64,000 nt of DNA from Mallotus nudiflorus (GCA_947683625.1 CANTUR010000069.1:5022001-5086000); one strand, 5' to 3'. Shown: positions 21,320 through 33,180, numbered from the stretch's first letter. Notes: generated from the sequence alone by a model not told the origin. A program made the numbers and translations.

Positions 21320-24290
21320 TTTCCCCTCTCCTTAAAAGGATTCGTCCTCAAATCTAAAGCATCACTTATATCAAAAGGACTCAAATCAGCCACATTGAAT
21401 GAAGCACTAACATTATACTCACCGAGTAGGTCCACTTTGTATGCATTGTCATTAATCCTTTCAAGTATTTGAAAAGGACCATCTCCTATTGGGTTTAGCT
21501 TAGACTTCCTTTGAAGTGGAAACCTTTCTTTGTGAAAATGCACCCAAACCTAATCTCCAGGCTGAAAAATCATTGGCTTCCTTCCCTTATTCACATGTGA
21601 AGCTACTTTAGCATTTTGCTTCTCAATCCTCTCCTTAACTTGCTTATGTAACTTCTTCACCAAATCAGCCTTAGAATTAGCATCAACACTCATAAAATTG
21701 TTAGGTGGCAGTGGCAATAAATCAATAGGAGTAAGTGGATTAAATCCATAAACAATCTCAAATGGAGAGCAATTAGTAGTGCTATGAATAGCCCTATTGT
21801 AAGCAAACTCCATAAATGGTAAACAATCCTCCCACATCCTAATGTTCTTTTCTATTATTGCCCTAAGCAAAGTAATCAAAGTCCTATTAACTACTTCAGT
21901 TTGCCCATCAGTTTAAGGGTGACAAGTAGTTGAAAATAATAGCTTAGTTCCTAACTTTCCCCATAACACACTCCAAAAATGACTCAAAAACTTAACATCC
22001 CTATCACTAACAATGGTCCTAGGTATGCCATGTAAACGCACAACTTCTTTGAAAAACAAATCAACAATCAACTTAGCATCATCAGTTTTATGACATGGTA
22101 TAAAATGAGCCATTTTACTAAATCTATCAACCACAACAAAGATACTATCATGACCTTTCCTAGTTCTAGGAAATCCAAGCACAAAATCCATAGACAAATC
22201 AGTCTAAGGTTCATTAGGAATGGGTAATGGTGTGTATAACCCATGCAGTTTCAACCTAAACTTAGCCTCTCTACATGTAATGCAATGCTCGCAAACTTTA
22301 TACATATCATGTTTCATACCGGGCCAAAAGAAATGTTCTAATAGCATATCATAGGTCTTATTTACCCCAAAATGCCCTATTAAGCCTCCTCCATCTGCCT
22401 CCTTAATTAATAATTCCCTTATAGAACACTTAGGAATGCACAATCTATTTCTTTTAAATAAGAAATCATCAAACAAGTAAAAATCATTCGAAACAACCCC
22501 ATTGTCACAAGATGCATATATATCACCAAAATTATCATCATGTGGATATAACTCCTTTATAAACTCAAAACCTAATAATTTAGCAGTAAGAGAGTTAAGT
22601 AAGGTGTACCTTCTAGATAATGCATCAGCAACTACATTCTCTTTACTTTGATCGTACTTAATTACATATGGAAATGTTTCTATGAACTCCACCCATTTGG
22701 CATGCCTACAGTTTAGCTTATCTTGACCCTTCAAATGCTTTAAAATTTCATGGTCAGTGTGTATCACAAACTCCCTAGGCCACAAATAATGTTGCCATGT
22801 TTGCAAAGCTCGAACCAATGCATATAATTCCTTGTCATAAGTTGGATATTTCAAGGTTGCCCCACTTAACTTTTCACTAAAATACATTAGTGGTCTTTGA
22901 TCCTGCATCAAAATAGCTCTAATCCCTATGCCACTAGCATCAAATTCAATCTTACAAGTTTTATCAAAGTTAGGTAAAGCAAGCAAAGGTGTATTATACA
23001 ATTTTTCCTTAAGTTCATTAAATGCATGTTCTTGTGCATCACCCCAAACAAATCCAACATTTTTCTTAACTAATTCATTCAAAGGTGCGGCTATAGTGCT
23101 AAAATCTTTAATGAATCTCCTATAAAAATAAGCAAGCCCATGAAAACTCCTCATCTCACTAGCATTTTTAGGTTTTGGCCACTCTTTAATAGCCCTAACC
23201 TTCTCCTCATCAACCTCTATGCCTTGACTAGATACAATAAAACCAAGAAAATTAACCTTATTCATGCAAAAACTACACTTTTTAAGGTTTGCATATAACT
23301 TTTCTTATCTAAGTGTTTCTAGTACAATTTGCACATGCATAACATGATCATCTAAACACTTAGAGTAAATCAGAATATCATCAAAGTAAACAACAACGAA
23401 TTTACCTAAGTAATTTCGTAACACATGGTTCATCAATTGCATGAATGTGCTAGGTGCATTAGTAAGACCAAAGGGCATAACAAGCCACTCATACAACCCA
23501 TACTTAGTCTTAAAAGCTGTTTTCCATTCATCACCAACATTCATTCAGATTTGATAATAACCAGATTTCAAGTCTATTTTTGTGAACAAACAAGAACCAT
23601 ATAACTCATCAAGCATATCATCTAATCTAGGAATAGAATGACGATACTTTACAGTGATTTTATTGATGGCTCTGCAATCCACACACATCCTCCATGTTCC
23701 ATCCTTTTTTGGCATAAGAATGACAGGAACTGAACAAGGACTAAGACTTTCCCTCATATACCCTTTAGCTAGCAACTCCTCCACTTGTGTTTGGATCTCA
23801 TTTGTTTCTCTTGGATTTGCTCTATATGCTGGTCGATTGGGTATGGTTGCCCTAGGAATGAAGTCAATTTGATGTTCTATACCTCTAATTGGGGGTAATC
23901 CACTGGGCATCTCTTTAGGAAACACATCTTCAAATTCCTGCAAAAGATCAACAAACACACTAGGCAAAGATAGGTTAAGTTCATTAGTTGCCAAATAAGC
24001 CCCTTTATACAAAAGTACAAATATAGGCTGATTAGCATACAAAGCTTGTCTAACCTCACTTGTCCTAGCTATTAAACTCAAATTCTTTTCTTTTTTCTCT
24101 CTAGGCTGAATCTCTTCTTTTATTTTTCCCCCTTTCTTTTCACTCTCTAAAGAATTTTTCTTACTCTCTTTTTCTTTCTTTTTAACCTCCACTCTCATTC
24201 TTTCCATTTTACATTGGTCTTCATACACCTCCTTTAAAGAAAGTAGTGTTAATATGATCTTGCGCCCATCCTTGTTAAAGTGATACCGAT
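21031..24290 (-). pseudogene. CRM-like pol of element A: RT, RNase H, integrase in one frame with six stops
   Basis: One continuous minus-strand frame from 24290 to 21031. It opens in the protease/RT linker (KDGRKIILT, LKEVYEDQ), then a Lys/Glu-rich linker, RT (KKDGTWRMCVDCRAINK, MPFGLTNAPSTFM, VVVYFDDILIYS with intact catalytic YFDD), RNase H (FDASGIGI, IHTDHE, ADALSRRY), integrase HHCC finger (HFFWPGMKHDM, CEHCITC), the DDE core (SMDFVLG, TIVSDRD, TEVVNRTL) and C-terminal domain (RINDNAYKVDL). It ends inside the LTR with RPITRSQSKKL. Six in-frame stops: 23545, 23305, 22204, 21913, 21550 and 21289. No frameshift was found. At 21289 the inverted LTR copy has CAA where this copy has TAA, so that stop arose by C to T. 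Gag and the active-site part of protease are missing, cut off at the 24291 junction. Confidence 0.85.
21320..21333 (-). other. Polypurine tract, family A
   Basis: The minus strand reads AAGGAGAGGGGAAA immediately before the LTR start TGTTATGG. Confidence 0.85.
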
Positions 24291-24291
24291 T

Positions 24292-25164
24292 GAGCAGCCA
24301 ACACACCAAGTTCAAAGAATTCAACATGATGAAGATGAGCATGGTCAAGAAGGCAAGGATCAAGTTCAAGAGGTTTTGAGTCCAATCAACATGCCTCAAA
24401 GACCTATAACAAGGTCTCAATCTAAGAAGCTTCAAAAAGCCTTAATCCATCATCTACAAGGCTTAGTGAACTTAGCTAGTGAAAGTTTACAAGGACACCA
24501 AAGCTTTATGCCAAGTGCAGCTCATGTTCAATACAACTTAATTCAAGTCCAAGTTATTAATGGGTTTAATTAAGTATATAATGGGCCTCATTTATTATAG
24601 GTTGGCCGAATATGCATGGGAGAGTTATTTAAGCATTGTTATTTAGGTTTAATTATGTTAAATAAGGGCCGGACGAATTTGTTATTTTAAAAGCCCATTA
24701 GTTTTAGTTAGTTTAATTATTCTTAAAATAGGAAGTATGTCAAAATTCCTATTTGAGGTCTGATTAGATTAATTTCCTATTTTTGTGATTAGGGTTATTA
24801 GTTTTCCTTACTCACTAAGGAAAACCTTGTAAAGGCTATATATATATGCCCTGGACGAATTTTATTATTCATAATTGAAGTTTTAAAACCTAAAGGCTGT
24901 TTTGCTTTTATCTTTGTGTTCTTGTGTAGAATACATGCTTTAAGGAACATTCAAGTAGATTGATCATCTTCTTGTGGAGTGTTTCAAAATTGGAATTTAG
25001 AAACGAGTTTTCTTTATTCTAATTCTTTGATCATCTAAGTAATCTGATTTATAACCATTCTTAGGGGTTGTTGCTGAATTGACTATTAAGGTTTTCAAGT
25101 TAATGCTTCGGGGGTTCTAATACATAAAGGGGTTCTCAAGCTTATTCTTGGAGGTTCCGTATCA
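24292..25164 (+). repeat. Family A LTR, plus orientation (inverted copy)
   Basis: Matches the LTR at 20438-21319 in inverse orientation, lacking its first 7 bases. It begins abruptly at GAGCAGCCAACACACC, fused to the pol sequence of the opposite strand, and ends GGTTCCGTATCA just before a PBS. It retains an open reading tail, 24280-24573, corresponding to the C-terminus of pol. Confidence 0.9.
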
Positions 25165-25166
25165 CT

Positions 25167-25178
25167 TGGTATCAGAGC
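25167..25178 (+). other. PBS, initiator tRNA-Met type (family A, plus)
   Basis: TGGTATCAGAGC, two bases after the LTR end. It shows that the plus-orientation LTR is a genuine 5' LTR end, not a random fragment. Confidence 0.9.
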
Positions 25179-25675
25179 TTGGCTCAAACCAGGTTTTGTT
25201 CAATTCAATTCTACGTATCCTTAATTTAATTTTTAATTATTGTGGTTTTAAAATTTTTCTATTTGTGTCAAAAAATAAATATGTTTTTTATGATTTTTTA
25301 TTTGGTTGGTATTAGATTGATTTAATTGAATGATTTGTAACAAAGGGTCTTAGGTTTGATATACCTAAGGTTTTAGTTGGTCATATCAATTAGATTTTAT
25401 ACCTTAATTTTGATTTGATCAATTTGTAATGAAAGGTCTTAGGTTTGATATACCTAAGGTTTTAGTTGGTTGATACAAAAAGGGTTTAAGGTTACTAATC
25501 TTCTACCTTTCATTTTTTTTATTTTTCAATTTTTAGGATTTTAAATTTATTTTTTATTTATAAGTTAAAAATATATGTATGTCTTGAATTTTTTTTTAGT
25601 CTATTTAAAATTTCTTTATTTTTTTTCTTGTGTGGTGTTCTTGAGTCTTTCTAAAATAAAAAAAAAATTAGTTGC
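25179..25675 (+). other. 5' leader of family A with duplicated hairpins
   Basis: Non-coding leader downstream of the PBS. A tract of about 48 bp occurs twice, at 25332-25380 and 25424-25472. Each copy holds the inverted repeat CTTAGGT-TTGATAT-ACCTAAG, a 7-bp stem with a 7-base loop. The position next to the PBS suggests an RNA packaging or dimerisation role; that is inference. Confidence 0.6.
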
Positions 25676-25882
25676 ATGGAAGACAAAGATTTGAGGATAA
25701 ATATTTTTGAAGAAAGGGAGAATGATGTGATCCTAACTCCAAAGAGGAAGATTTCAAGATTTGTTCATGCTAGTAAGGCAACGTTCATTCAAGAAAAGAG
25801 CAATTTGCATAAATTCATATTTTGTGTAGCATACTTTAGTATTTTGGCCATAAATAACTCTAAAAAATTTGGATTGAGATGA
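25676..25882 (+). pseudogene. C-terminal end of family D pol, reading into its LTR
   Basis: A 68-codon frame beginning KDLRINIFEERENDV, which corresponds to DLRTNPFKERGN of element A and NLRTNPFEERGNDV of element C at the end of integrase. A purine tract (GAAGAAAGGGAGAA) and LTR start TGATGTGATCC follow inside the same frame, which ends at 25882. Only this stub of the D coding region is left; the join to the A leader near 25670 is a deletion or recombination point. Confidence 0.65.
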
Positions 25883-26661
25883 TTCAAGAGGTTATTAAAA
25901 GATAAGAAATATATCTACAACTTTAATGATGATATCTAGAGTTAATTCGGCCTTATACCTGATCTAAAATTATGAAAGATTATCATATCATGAATAAAAC
26001 TGGGCAGACTGAAATATACATCAGTAAATGGGCTGTGTCTCACTCAATATAGATCCAAATGAAGTGATTCAAGATGCTGATAAAATATAATAACAAGAGC
26101 TACAACTTTTATGTTTTGGGCTTAAGTTAATTTGGTCATCATTATATTGAAAAGTGTGCTACAATGTGCTGTATAAGTAAATCCAAATTTAACTAGGATT
26201 ATATTTTCTTATTTAAGTAGAATTATATTTTCTTATTTAAGAAGGATTTTGTTTTCTTGTTTAGTTAGGATATTAATTAGGTTTTGTTTAGGGTTTATTT
26301 AAGGCTATATAAAGGCCTTATTTTATGTAACCTAGAGGGTATGCAATCATGGATGATTAATAAAATTTAGAGAGGATTCTCTTTGGTTACTTGGTGGTTA
26401 ACCATGTGACAACCTTTGTGACTTATCAATCTATCTTTCAGATAGTAGATTGTGGCATCTTTTTAATAACCTTTGTTGCTTGTTTGTTATTGTTCAAAAG
26501 GTTAAATTTTTGATATAGCTTTGGTTGTTTGGACTAACTAAACATGAGGTGAAGGTTCTCTATGTCTGAATTGGAACTTGATTTGAACTTTCCTTGAGAG
26601 CGTGGGTTTGGGTTCATGTTGAACAGGTTCCTAGAGCAGGTCTTCTAATGGGTTTGTATCA
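25723..26661 (+). repeat. Family D LTR
   Basis: 939 bp from TGATGTGATCC (directly after a PPT) to GGTTTGTATCA. A TATA box TATATAAA lies at about 26306-26313. It is unrelated by eye to the A, B and C LTRs except at the termini and the pol-end overlap. There is no second copy in the window. The 5 bases after it (GTCAA) equal those before 20438. Confidence 0.7.
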
Positions 26662-26669
26662 GTCAACAA

Positions 26670-27960
26670 TAGAATTGAAGACTTGTTCTTCTATTAACCC
26701 AGTGTTGATTATAAGGATAGGTGGATTTGGTAGTGGGATAATATGACAGTTTGGTAATGGCTTTTTCTAGGTGCTAGGCTTTTTAGCTTCAAGGTTAGTT
26801 ATTTTGTTGGAATCAATGAGGTCTTAGATTTCATGCTTGAGTCGGATGCATCAATTAGTGTCATGTCCAATTACCTGATGCTATTTGCAGTATAGATTCA
26901 AGTTAGCATTTGCAACTAGGGCTTTCGGTAGTAAAGGTTGTACCAACTTCTTCTCTATTAGATTTTCTAAGACACTAGAGAGAGGTCTTCCTAAATTAGA
27001 AAATCTATGCACCTATAGGATAGGTTTAACTATATTGATCTATACACTACTACTAGTTTTGATCCCTTCTTTACCCCTAATTTTGCCCCTGAAGTGTCTC
27101 TTTTCATGTGCCAAATAGGATTCTTTCTGAACCTCAAATCTATATAGCTCTTTAAAATTTTAGATCCCCAAATGCCTCAGCTTCCTATAAAGTGGAGGCA
27201 AACATCCTTCCATGGCAATCATTAACTGTTCAACTCCTATGGTTTGTGTCTTATTTGTGCTAGCTTTTCTCTCCAACTAGTCAGGTAATCTATATAAAAA
27301 TTCATTGAATTTTTCCTAGTTTTCTACAAATCCTTTACTGAAACCTCTAGGTAAGAGTTCAATCCATATTGCTTAATAAATTCTATGCATAGCTCCTTCC
27401 AATTAGCTTGCACTTAAAGTTCAAGCATATAGTACCATCGTATGGGCATTCCCTCCAAAGATAAAGGAAATTGCCTGACAATTTAGGCCATCCTCAAACC
27501 CATATCTTTCATATAAGTCACATGTTGCTTTAAGTGAAAATAGGGGTCCTCCATTCCATCATACTTCTTCATATCATGAAACATGAATTTCTTGGCAATG
27601 GATCAACATCATCATCTAAGTTTATGTTTATATAGTCTATAAGAGTATTAATCCCCTTCTCTTTTATCATCATTTAGACATGGTTCATAGCCTTGTTCAT
27701 CTTCTTGGTCTAATTTGTCTTCTCTACACTATCAGAAAGGTCTAAATTTAGTCAACCTACCGATTAGCCAATACTTTTTCTAAATCATCCTTATCATTGT
27801 CTCAGGGTTTTACTAACATTTCAGCTTTAAGGTTAACAGGTTGCTTTTATTTAAACATCTGTATCATTTCCCTACATTTCTCAAATGGTTGATTAAGTTT
27901 CAACTATTATTTCCCCTTTCAACTGTCCTTTGAAAGCTTCAAGATCAAAATCAATCATTG
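26670..27960 (-). pseudogene. Broken gag of T4
   Basis: The minus-strand reading shows, near 27580-27260, KYDGMEDPYFHLKQHVTYMK, IVRQFPLSLEG, ANWKELCIEFIKQYG and LEVSVKDL, the gag capsid core. Near 26900-26700 is a zinc-knuckle-like block, YCK-HQVIGHDTN-CIRLKHEI (two stops inside), then IEEQVFNSIVD up to the composite boundary. Upstream, near 27955, the start region reads MIDFDLEAFKGQLKGEI. Many stops. Confidence 0.65.
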
Positions 27961-29122
27961 TTGCTCTTTTGGAAGCTATAATCAAATGGCCTATTTGAGA
28001 TCATGTCTACATAGAATATAGTGGTAGATTTATATCTGCAACACAATGTATTAGAAACATGCATGATGTGTATGCATAAGATGCTGGTTCATTTTACTTT
28101 TTTGTTTTTTTTATCATTTTTATTTTATATTCAATATACAACAAAGAGAAATAACTATTTACAAACATATAGTGTATTTGCTTTACACAAGTAGTCATAA
28201 GCAATTATCTCCTCCCATATTTCTCCCACATAAGCATTCAACAGTGAGTCTCTTTTATTAGGATTTTTTTTTTGGGGTTTTGATTACCATTAAAGGATAA
28301 CAAAACTAACATATAAAAGACAACTCTCAAGGAGATATTAACAAACAAGTAGCAATTTCTCTGAATAAAACTAAGGTCTAATATAATGGGCTATAGCCGG
28401 CATAAAAGGCCCAATTTGATGTAGTCCATTTTTTATGGGCTAGGGTTTTATAGAGAGAACTACTATATAGTATCAATCACATGCATTTAAGGAGAAAACC
28501 TAAAGAAGTTAATAAGTCACTACATGAGCTAAGTTTTAGGTGATAGGCTTCAGTTCCCACAATAATAAACTTACATCACGCCTCCTCACTTAAGGGCCCG
28601 TGTGATGTAGGATTAGTACATGTCTTGAGTGACAATAGCTATATACCCCCACCACTAGGTTTGAGTAAAACAAGCCAGCAGAGTAACAATTATTGTCAAT
28701 TTTATTCAAGACTAAGTGCACATTATGTGAAAGGTGTTATGAATGCAAAGGAAATAACTATATAACTAAAATGATAAAACACAAAACATTGAAATTAATT
28801 TCTCTATCCCTAATGGAGTTTCCATTGTAGGTAGTAAGGTTCAATGCACACCCAAGTTTTCGGTGACCACAATACTATATAGGCTCAAGGCCCACTAGGA
28901 AATATAATAAGAGCTTATAGCCTAAGTCAAAGATGGGAGTTGCCTCCCAAATGAGACCGAAGAAAAATTTTACAATAACTAGATTCCATCGAGGTTCCTA
29001 GAAGTTGTCTTTAGAGATTGGATTCAAAAACTGGGTATGGGCTTTTAGATGCCCACCCAACCTTGTGGTTAGCCTCTGTTTGTGTTTAATGTTTTATTAC
29101 ACTTAATTATTTAATTACTTCC
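27961..29122. other. T4 leader and LTR end, no gene
   Basis: Non-coding AT-rich leader of T4 and the 3' part of its LTR, up to the T3 insertion point at 29122. A sequence near 28808-28900 matches the layout seen beside the T1 LTR at about 7985-8060, supporting a common Tat-type family. Confidence 0.5.
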
Positions 29123-29591
29123 TGATAACATAAAGAAAATTCAACTCCTATTAATAAAGGTCAAAGCCTTGGTCAAATGTTGATTTAACATAGTTTATAC
29201 CACGTTTGTAATTTAAAACATTCCACAGACAAGATGACTTATGACCTGAAGCTTGTGGAACTTGAAGGTCACCCACTTTCTCCACTCACGCCACTAACAA
29301 CCTAGTTCCTATTTTTACTCCAGTGTGTTGGCATCGCTTCTATTCACCCAAAAACCTCTCTACAACTGGTAACTACTTAATCTTTATATAGAGTCCTAAA
29401 TCAACAAGGTAACTCATCTAACTTGCAATTATATCATTCCTTTTCCATCTTAAATATTGTTCTAACTTAATCATCGGAGTGGAATCATTAGGATCCCACC
29501 TAGACCTATTTTACATTCTTATCTTGTAGATCAACCAATCATATTTGTTCATTCTCATTGAAGTAGGAGCTCAAGGGGACCCATTTTATTA
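29123..29591 (+). repeat. T3 5' LTR
   Basis: 469 bp starting TGATAACATAAAG and ending TTTATTA. Partner 52675-53121 starts TGATTACATAAAG and ends TTTATCA. Confidence 0.85.
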
Positions 29592-29608
29592 TTGGTGCAG
29601 TGAGCATA
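29592..29608 (+). other. T3 PBS region
   Basis: TTGGTGCAGTGAGCATA follows the LTR end directly. It resembles the TTGGCGCCG-type PBS position of Tat elements. The priming tRNA was not determined. Confidence 0.5.
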
Positions 29609-29739
29609 GAAAATCCACCATTTCTTTAATGCTACTATGGCATATCACTCAAACGATGATAATACTTAGCCACCTTTGTCTGATCCACCACTTATTGACT
29701 CTTTTAGCTAACACCCCAATGATGTTCAAGATGCTAATA

Positions 29740-31060
29740 ACAATGAACCTACAATGAAAACTGCAACAGAAAAGGATGAGCTGACTCTTATCCATTTAGA
29801 CCTATTTGCCCTTTTGAAAAGAGTTGACAAAGCAATGACTATCCCAACTGGTATGCCTCTAAAAGTAAAAGAGTCACCAATTCTGAAATATTGCACCCAT
29901 CAATCTAGAAGAATAAAGCACTAATCATAAAGGTGGAAAGCCCAGCCATCTCAAGTAAAGACTCTTTATGGGATGAATTAAAGGATGAGGAGGAGAAGAG
30001 CATTCAAGTCACTAACGTTGAGGTTAAAAAGAAAGTACTTGAGGTGATGAAAAAGTATGGAGCTTTAGCATTAGAAGAAATGGATTAAGATTTGGTGTAC
30101 ACTTCACCCTTGGCCAAGCAATTACTAGAGGTACCTTTTCCAACTAGATTTAAAATCCCATAGATAGAATCTTATTATTGAACTTCCAATCCTCGGAGTC
30201 ACTTAGCTAAATTTTGTATTGTGATGCACCTCCATACCACAATTGAAGCCTTGTTATGTAAATTATTCCTAACTACCTTGAAAGATGTGGCTCATGAATG
30301 GTATTTAGGTTTAGAAGAAGAGTCCATCATTTCATTTTCTCATATGGCAATATTGTTTAAAGCAAGATTCATCACCAGTATTCCTACTAAGAGTGTTTTG
30401 ATAGACCTATAAAAAGTGGTACAGGTAAGGTGAAAGCCTACATAATTATATCAATTGCTTTAATAAAGTAGTTACGCAAATAGAGATCTCAGTCACATTG
30501 AAGCTTTGATTGCCTTGCAACATGGCACTAGGTATGACAAATTAATAAATTCACTTTATTTTGATCCTCCTAAAAACTTTACTGATTTGATGAGTAGAGC
30601 TCAAAAGTTTATAAGATTAGGTAAAGCATGGCAATCCTTAAGGTCACTAAATCGGTTTGCTAAAAAATGACCAAGAGAGGATGAGAGTTGAAGAGGCTGA
30701 GAAGATAAAGGGAGACATCAAGAAGATAGAAGGAACCTATATCAATATAGCAACTATACCACACTCAACACCTCCAAGACAAAGGTCTCAATGTGGGTCA
30801 AATAATGATGAGATAACATCTGTTGGCCAAAATAGATAAGTCATCATTTCACAAGAAAATAAGATCCAAAAAATACTATAACCACAAGGACATGGGTCAT
30901 GATACAAAAGAATGCAAGCACTTGAAAGAAGAGATAAAGTAGTTGGTGTAGAGAGGAGCTTTAAATAAATTCATTCACTTAAAGGCCATAGATGATAGGC
31001 GAATGATACCTAATGAAGCTATAGATAAAGGAACTCAAAGGAAGCAAAAATAGAACCCCC
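29740..31060 (+). pseudogene. Broken gag of T3
   Basis: Linker sequence with Lys/Glu-rich words precedes the capsid core at about 30190-30410 (SHLAKF, LFLTTLKDVAHEWYLGLEEE, FSHMAILFKARF), the typical gypsy gag pattern. At about 30870-30950 is a nucleocapsid-like block reading HKDMGHDTKECKHLKEEIK, followed by RGALNKFIH. Stops and frameshifts are frequent. Confidence 0.65.
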
Positions 31061-31129
31061 AAGAGTCATTAACATTAAAGCAAGAGGATACTCTCTAAAA
31101 GATATAACTACCAAACGAAAGAGACATAA

Positions 31130-31580
31130 AAGCAAAGTAAAGTCTATGGGGCTCAATAAGCTATGGCCTATAGTTCCAGTCATATTCACCTTTGAAGATG
31201 GAAATAAGGTAACATCTCCACACATAGATACACTGATGGTAGAAGTTATGGTTGAAAACTTTATCTTGAAAAGAATGTTAGTTGATTATGAAGTGCAATT
31301 AATCTACTGATATTTGAGGTGCATGTAGATTTGGGTTTAAGTCCTAATAAACTTTGTCCAGTTTACACACCACTCATTGGGTTGGGAAGAAAATAGGTGG
31401 CTATCGAAGGAGCCACAAACCTAACAGTTGAGTTAGGAGAGAGGAACATGTCAAGAAGTTCAAAGCATAATTCATAATTATTGACATCCCATTTTCCTAT
31501 AATGCAACTATTGAGAGACCAATACTATATGATATAAGTGCTTGCACATCCATCAGATACTAAACCATAAAGATACCTAT
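31130..31580 (+). pseudogene. Degenerate protease of T3
   Basis: The reading shows PVIFTFEDGNKVTSPHID, LMVEVMVENFILKRMLVDYEV and then TPLIGLGRK. In the family the middle block ends VDSGSS; here the active-site Gly-Ser is lost (VDYEV). Then come fragments matching the GRPW-type region. Inactive. Confidence 0.6.
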
Positions 31581-31799
31581 GGAAGCTGGGGTAACTATGG
31601 TCAAAGGAAACCAGAAGGTGACAAGAGAAGCTTACATATGTACATTGAAAGATGCCTCGCAGTCCCTAACAATGAAAACTTTGGATGTACCAAAGCAAGT
31701 TAATACTGAGGCTTCAAATGAAAAAAAGGAGCTGACACTTTCGGGTATAGGTAAAAAGCTTTTTATTAGTTCACTTTTGCAAGAATATGCAAAAAATCA

Positions 31800-33180
31800 A
31801 ATAGAATAAGTCTTAAGAGAAAATGGATCAACATTTTCTTAGGACCCATATGATATTACAAATTTGGCCTATAGGTCTACTTTAACCTATGGCATATCAT
31901 ATCAGGAGAAAAAGAAAAACCATGCCATTGAAAGACATGTTATTATATCTATGGAAATTAATAAATTAAAACATACAGGCTTCATTTTTTACCCTGAATG
32001 GTTGGTTAATATGGTATTGGTCAAAAAACCTAATGGAAAATGGAAACTCTATATTGATTTCACAGATTTAAATAAATCTTGTCCAAAAGATTGTTATCCT
32101 CTCCCTAAAATAGACTAACTTATTAACTCTACCACAGTTCATAAAATCTATAGCTTTGTAAACACATCCGCTAGATATCATCAAATACCAATGCATAAGG
32201 AAGATCAAGCCAAAATAGTCTTCATTACTAATAAAGGCATATACTGCTATGAGGTCATGCCCTTTGGCCTAAAGAATGTCGAAGCCACTTACCAAAGGCT
32301 AGTAAATATGATCTTCAAAGATATGATAGGAAGGTCTGTGAAAGTCTAAATGGATGACATGATCATCAAGAGCCTAAAGGCAAAAGATCACATAAAATAT
32401 TTAAGACAAGTTATTAAAGTGCTCTCAAGGAATGGGATGAAACTAAACCCAAAGAAATGTATCTTCAGTGTGAAAGCAGGCAAATTCTTAGGCTTCATGG
32501 TGTTACAAAAGGGTCTGAAGCAAATTTGGAAAAGATTCAAACTATCATCAATATGGCACCACCAAAAAAATTAATGAAGTCTAAAAGTTGAATGGAAGAA
32601 TTACGACCTTAGGAAGGTTCATTAGTTGTTCAGCCAAAAGATGCATGCCTTTTTTTCAAACATTGAAAGACCTGAAGAATTTTAAGTGGACAGATGAATG
32701 TCAACAGGCTTTCAAAGACTTAAGGAAGTTCCTCAGCTCCCTGCCTCTATTAAGCAGGCCCAATCAAGGTGAGGTCTTGTATTTATATTTATCTACCATT
32801 AATGATATTATTTCCTCGGTATAATTTAAAGAGAAAGATAATGAACCAATGCCTATCTACTATGTGTCCAAAGTGTTAAAAGGTGTTGAACAATGGTACC
32901 TAGTCATTGAAAATATAGCATATGCAGTGGTAATCTCTGCAACCAAGCCCAGACCTTTCTTTCAAGCACATAAAATTATTATTAGAACTAATCTACCACC
33001 GCAGAAGGTATTGCAAAAGGCTGAAACCTCTAGAAGACTTGTAGAATGGGTAATCAAGCTTAGAGAATTTGACATTTGGTATGAACTACGAAAGGCATTG
33101 AAGGCTTAGATTTTGGCTGACTTTCTGATAGAAATGTTAGACCTACAGAAAGAAGCTATGGAGTAGCAAGCAGTAAATAA
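31800..33180 (+). pseudogene. Broken RT and RNase H of T3
   Basis: Blocks in order: EINKLKHTGFIFYPEWL, VLVKKPNGKWKLYIDFTDLN, SCPKDCYPLP, VMPFGLKNVEATYQRLV, and the active site, where the family YVDD is altered to stop-Met-Asp-Asp near 32346-32360. Then MKLNPKKCIFSVKAGKFLGF, FKWTDECQQAFKDL, MPIYYVSKVLKGVEQWYL and LVEWVIKLREFDIWYE. This is RT followed by RNase H. There are multiple stops. Confidence 0.8.

Larger units (their letters stand above)
20438..26661. mobile_element. Rearranged composite of CRM-like gypsy families A and D
   Basis: Flanked by GTCAA at 20433-20437 and 26662-26666. From left to right: family A LTR in minus orientation (20438-21319), PPT, pol on the minus strand (to 24290), a second family A LTR in plus orientation (24292-25164), PBS and leader in plus orientation, then a stub of pol end plus PPT of family D (25676-25722) and a family D LTR (25723-26661). 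Gag and most of protease are missing. Both outer ends are LTR U5 ends in opposite directions, which an ordinary insertion does not give. The CRM-like assignment is inferred from pol wording (MPFGLTNAPSTFM, FNVADLSPFD) and from pol reading into the LTR. Confidence 0.7.
26667..29122 (-). mobile_element. Tat/Ogre-type gypsy T4, left part (gag, leader, LTR end)
   Basis: Minus-strand element interrupted on the right by T3; its LTR continues at 53122. From right to left: LTR end (about 29122-28850), PBS-proximal motif (about 28830-28808), non-coding leader, gag (27960-26670). It is cut on the left by the composite at 26661. No pol of T4 is recognisable to the left of the composite. Confidence 0.65.

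Noticed and set aside
24280..24573. 97-codon plus-strand ORF that looks like a small gene
   Set aside because: It is the LTR-encoded tail of family A pol in an inverted LTR copy, starting in sequence fused from the opposite strand.
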